Position numbers and translations under genes: made by a program. The notes beneath the pieces were generated by a model, which saw nothing but the letters and a program-made list of their open reading frames with translations, searched no databases and was not told the DNA's origin. Source: an uncultured Methylophilaceae bacterium (GTDB taxonomy: Bacteria > Pseudomonadota > Gammaproteobacteria > Burkholderiales > Methylophilaceae). Taken from it: a stretch of 14,612 nucleotides of DNA. Below are positions 13,100-14,612 of the stretch, one piece after another. The stretch is from assembly GCA_938084195.1 (NCBI GenBank), contig CALKDJ010000076.1:1-14612 (forward strand). Reading direction: 5' to 3'. Positions within the stretch are counted from its first letter, which is position 1; every line of letters begins with the position of its first letter.

Positions 13100-13452
13100 A
13101 AAAAATACAAGTCATATTAATTGACCCTTTTGATCAAAGCCTATCTTATATAGATATATCTGAATCCAATCTACAAGATTATTACAAAGCAATGCAATGT
13201 GATTGTTTTGATGTGGTGTATCTAGGTGGTGGTGTCATTATGTATGTAGATGATGAAGGTCTACTTAAAGACAATATGTACTTTAAGCTAGGTCAAGGAA
13301 ACTATGCAGGCAGATCTATTCTTGCCAATGAAACAGAAGATGGTGGTACTACTGATTGCATGCTAACTATAGAAGAAGTTAGAGAAAAGCTAGAGTGGTT
13401 GCCTGAAGGTCATGTAGAAGAGCCACTTATGAAATTTATACCCTTTAATTAA
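13096..13452 (+). CDS. DUF3846-like protein
   Basis: A 118-residue protein matching the DUF3846 pattern: an N-terminal IQVILIDPFDQ (4-14) strand, DYYKAMQCDCFDVVYLGGG (28-46), a YVDDEGLLKD segment (50-59), and a C-terminal LTIEEVREKLEW. DUF3846 proteins are common small phage proteins, often near ArdC-type and other early genes; their function is unknown. The ATG overlaps the previous stop as ATGA. It ends FIPFN, resembling but not matching the SSB-type tip, since a residue follows the F. The family recognition is from memory of the pattern, and no activity can be proposed. Confidence 0.7.
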   Translation: MKKIQVILIDPFDQSLSYIDISESNLQDYYKAMQCDCFDVVYLGGGVIMYVDDEGLLKDNMYFKLGQGNYAGRSILANETEDGGTTDCMLTIEEVREKLEWLPEGHVEEPLMKFIPFN

Positions 13453-13463
13453 TAGGAGTAATT

Positions 13464-13670
13464 ATGTATATATACAACAAAGAACAAATGCAAGAGCTTG
13501 ATCAAGTAGCTGATGAAAGATTGGTTTGGGAATATATATCATGTAAAAATGATATTAAAAAATCACTTATATCTGAAGGACATGCCGACATAAACAATGT
13601 TGATAGTGTATTTCAAGAATATATATCACTCAAAGAACAGGAGATGAGAAATGAATACTATTGTCTATGA
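13464..13670 (+). CDS. Small hypothetical protein
   Basis: A 68-residue protein with a strong ribosome site (AGGAG, 13454-13458) before the ATG at 13464. It is strongly charged and predicted helical (YNKEQMQELDQVADERLVWEY from residue 4; SLKEQEMRNEY near the end). Its last 20 bases overlap the start of the next gene. There is no recognised domain. It begins a chain of short overlapping genes reaching the window edge, a pattern typical of phage early host-takeover genes. Confidence 0.6.
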   Translation: MYIYNKEQMQELDQVADERLVWEYISCKNDIKKSLISEGHADINNVDSVFQEYISLKEQEMRNEYYCL

Positions 13671-13827
13671 TGTTTACCAATATTTTCCACATATCGGCAG
13701 ATATGGAGAGCATAAAAAAATAGCAACTTACAATAAAAAATCAGATGCAGAAAGACGAGTAGATCAAATATGGCACAATGGTCAAACTGCAAGCTATGAA
13801 AAAAGAGAGGTAAAAGATGTCATTTAA
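13651..13827 (+). CDS. Small hypothetical protein, 58 residues
   Basis: The ATG at 13651 has AGGAGATGAG just upstream and begins inside the previous gene. The protein reads MNTIVYDVYQYFPHIGRYGE, a lysine-rich region, then a segment resembling DAERRVDQIWHNGQTASYEK, and ends at the TAA at 13825-13827. It lies in a different frame from both neighbours, yet its strong ribosome site and tight overlaps make it convincing: without it the stretch would be an unexplained gap of nearly 150 bases. Aromatic and basic composition suggests a small nucleic-acid or protein-binding factor, but no family is recognised. Confidence 0.65.
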   Translation: MNTIVYDVYQYFPHIGRYGEHKKIATYNKKSDAERRVDQIWHNGQTASYEKREVKDVI

Positions 13828-14005
13828 TGATGAATTTTTAGGTCTAACTGCGGTAGAGAAAAAAATTGTAAAACTTTCTATTAAATATCAAATTGACTTA
13901 ATGAGCATGACCATAGAAGAAGTTTCAAATATTTTAACGCTTAAAGATTGGAAAGATTTACACGATTTTATGAAAAATGGTGGCAGAGAAAGGGTATTAC
14001 ACTAA
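13817..14005 (+). CDS. Small hypothetical helical protein
   Basis: A 62-residue protein starting at the ATG at 13817, inside the end of the preceding gene, with AGAGAGG about eight bases upstream. The sequence (LTAVEKKIVKLSIKYQIDLM, then TIEEVSNILTLKDWKDLHDF) is predicted to form several amphipathic helices and has a basic end, GGRERVLH. It ends TAATG, overlapping the next ATG. Function is unknown; the helix pattern could suit a small regulator, but no HTH can be claimed. Confidence 0.6.
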   Translation: MSFNDEFLGLTAVEKKIVKLSIKYQIDLMSMTIEEVSNILTLKDWKDLHDFMKNGGRERVLH

Positions 14006-14184
14006 TGAGCAGACTATTAACAGAAATAGATACTTGTGACGAATGTAATTGTAAATCAAATGAACTATATTTAAATTTTGCTGGACATGTCTTATGTGTT
14101 GATTGTGAGTCAGAATATGCTTATAGACATGCTCATCATTACGAATTAGAAAATATTGAAATGTTAGAAGAAAAATTAAAATAA
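14005..14184 (+). CDS. Small zinc-ribbon-like protein
   Basis: A 59-residue protein starting at the ATG at 14005, overlapping the previous stop as TAATG; an earlier in-frame ATG at 13948 would lie inside the preceding gene and is rejected. It has a likely zinc-binding site: C11 and C14 (CDEC, with C16 nearby) and C31/C34 (CVDC), with the intervening LYLNFAGHVL giving two short strands. The C-terminus is helical and acidic. Small zinc ribbons in phages commonly bind nucleic acid or host RNA polymerase, but nothing here fixes the role. Confidence 0.65.
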   Translation: MSRLLTEIDTCDECNCKSNELYLNFAGHVLCVDCESEYAYRHAHHYELENIEMLEEKLK

Positions 14185-14193
14185 ATTGCACTA

Positions 14194-14373
14194 ATGGATA
14201 TAAATAACTTAACTAAAGAAGAAAAAAAACTTTTAAGAGCCTGCATACTTGTACATATTGAATTTTCTACTAGTACAAAAACTGATAAATCTCACGAAAT
14301 GGGAAGCAGATTAGTAAATTTAGCTAACAAGTTAAATATCACCACAGGCTACGAAGATTTTTTTAACAAGTAA
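14194..14373 (+). CDS. Small hypothetical protein, 59 residues
   Basis: The ATG at 14194 follows the zinc-ribbon gene by nine bases and lies in the TAATG pattern common here. The product begins MDINNLTKEEKKLLRACILV and ends ITTGYEDFFNK; it is predicted helical in its first half. Its TAA overlaps the next ATG as TAATG at 14371-14375. No ribosome site stands out, so it is probably translated by coupling. Unknown function; support is the chain of exact overlaps and same-strand arrangement. Confidence 0.5.
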   Translation: MDINNLTKEEKKLLRACILVHIEFSTSTKTDKSHEMGSRLVNLANKLNITTGYEDFFNK

Positions 14374-14471
14374 TGGAAGCATTTATATATTTAGTAATAG
14401 GATTCTTAGCACTTTATGGTGCTTGTGCTATGTTTTTGTTAATGGTTTTATGGGTTAAAGGCAAGCTTTGA
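14373..14471 (+). CDS. Putative single-helix membrane peptide, 32 residues
   Basis: The ATG at 14373 overlaps the preceding stop. The product, starting MEAFIYLVIGFLALYGACAM and continuing FLLMVLWVKGKL, is almost wholly hydrophobic up to a basic end (KGK), consistent with one inner-membrane helix with its C-terminus in the cytoplasm. Phages encode many such peptides, some acting in lysis control or superinfection exclusion; which applies is unknown. The short length lowers confidence, although hydrophobic composition and overlaps on both sides argue for translation. Confidence 0.45.
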   Translation: MEAFIYLVIGFLALYGACAMFLLMVLWVKGKL

Positions 14472-14608
14472 AAGATACCAATACAAAAAAATGTATAGAT
14501 TATCTAGGGCAATGTGGTGGTGATGTAGAATATTATGAATACTACGAGGATGGCAGATGGTGGCATGGTCACGAATGCTCTGACTGTGGTGAAATACAAA
14601 GTGGATAA
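14468..14608 (+). CDS. Putative small Cys/His-rich protein, 46 residues
   Basis: A TTG at 14468 overlaps the membrane-peptide stop as TTGA. The frame encodes 46 residues ending at the TAA at 14606-14608. Cysteines at 9 and 16 and the later ECSDCGE with C37/C40, plus nearby histidines in WWHGHE, could bind zinc. The middle is rich in tyrosine and acidic residues (DVEYYEYYEDGRWW). A TTG start is used elsewhere in this window by convincing genes (12077, 8096). Support is compositional and positional only. Confidence 0.45.
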   Translation: MKDTNTKKCIDYLGQCGGDVEYYEYYEDGRWWHGHECSDCGEIQSG

Positions 14609-14612
14609 GGGG

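Noticed and set aside
13948..14004. Longer version of the zinc-ribbon protein starting at 13948
   Set aside because: It would run through the preceding gene; the ATG at 14005 overlaps that gene's stop as TAATG, the pattern used throughout this region.
1..14612. tRNA genes, riboswitches, integrase or attachment sites
   Set aside because: No cloverleaf-like segment, known riboswitch core, recombinase gene or paired attachment repeat was seen on either strand by eye.

Overview
The window is part of a low-GC double-stranded DNA bacteriophage (or prophage) genome. Phage identity rests on an HK97-type portal, a large and a small terminase subunit, a T7-gp4-like primase-helicase and an exonuclease/annealing-protein recombination pair. 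Terminase and portal suggest a tailed, probably siphovirus-like, phage. The AT-rich sequence with Shine-Dalgarno sites fits a low-GC bacterial host, possibly aquatic, but nothing here names the host. There are no tRNA genes, integrase, tail genes or CRISPR array.

Layout. (1) 1-2785, minus strand: packaging genes in the order terS, terL, portal; the portal runs off the left edge. (2) 2866-5890, plus strand: a promoter, two small unknown genes, a replication initiator with winged-helix and C-terminal loader-type regions, and the primase-helicase. A GC-rich repeat cluster inside the initiator gene looks like a lambda-type origin. (3) 5887-9845, minus strand: a six-gene operon, five of whose genes overlap. 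In transcription order it encodes a small HTH protein, a ParB-fold protein, a TET/JBP-like 2-oxoglutarate/Fe(II) dioxygenase, a TET-associated-type glycosyltransferase, a HAD phosphatase fused to an APH-fold kinase, and an HxGH nucleotidyltransferase. (4) 9984-12421, plus strand: Cas4/RecB-like nuclease, DUF1071/Sak-like annealing protein, winged-helix protein, SSB-like protein and a Ref-like HNH nuclease. (5) 12434-14608, plus strand: a free-standing ArdC N-terminal domain closed by a strong intrinsic terminator, a DUF3846-like gene, and a chain of very small overlapping genes including two Cys-rich zinc-binding candidates and a one-helix membrane peptide.

The most interesting part is region 3. 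The oxygenase would hydroxylate a methyl group on a DNA pyrimidine and the glycosyltransferase would decorate it. The phosphatase-kinase and nucleotidyltransferase look like a dedicated pathway for making an activated donor, a logic known from ADP-heptose, CDP-glycerol or CDP-choline synthesis. Together they predict phage DNA carrying a hypermodified base whose donor group the phage supplies itself. The stand-alone ArdC-N protein downstream would add a second anti-restriction layer. The chemistry is inferred from motifs and gene order; no substrate can be read from sequence.

Regulation. The two long plus-strand operons at 2938 and 12525 start with nearly the same promoter and leader (ATTCC box, AAGGGGTTTACA, -10, then a shared 14-base leader motif). 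A variant box sits before the recombination operon at 9984. This suggests one phage regulon controlling replication, recombination and counter-defence genes, while the modification operon has its own HTH protein and a divergent control region.
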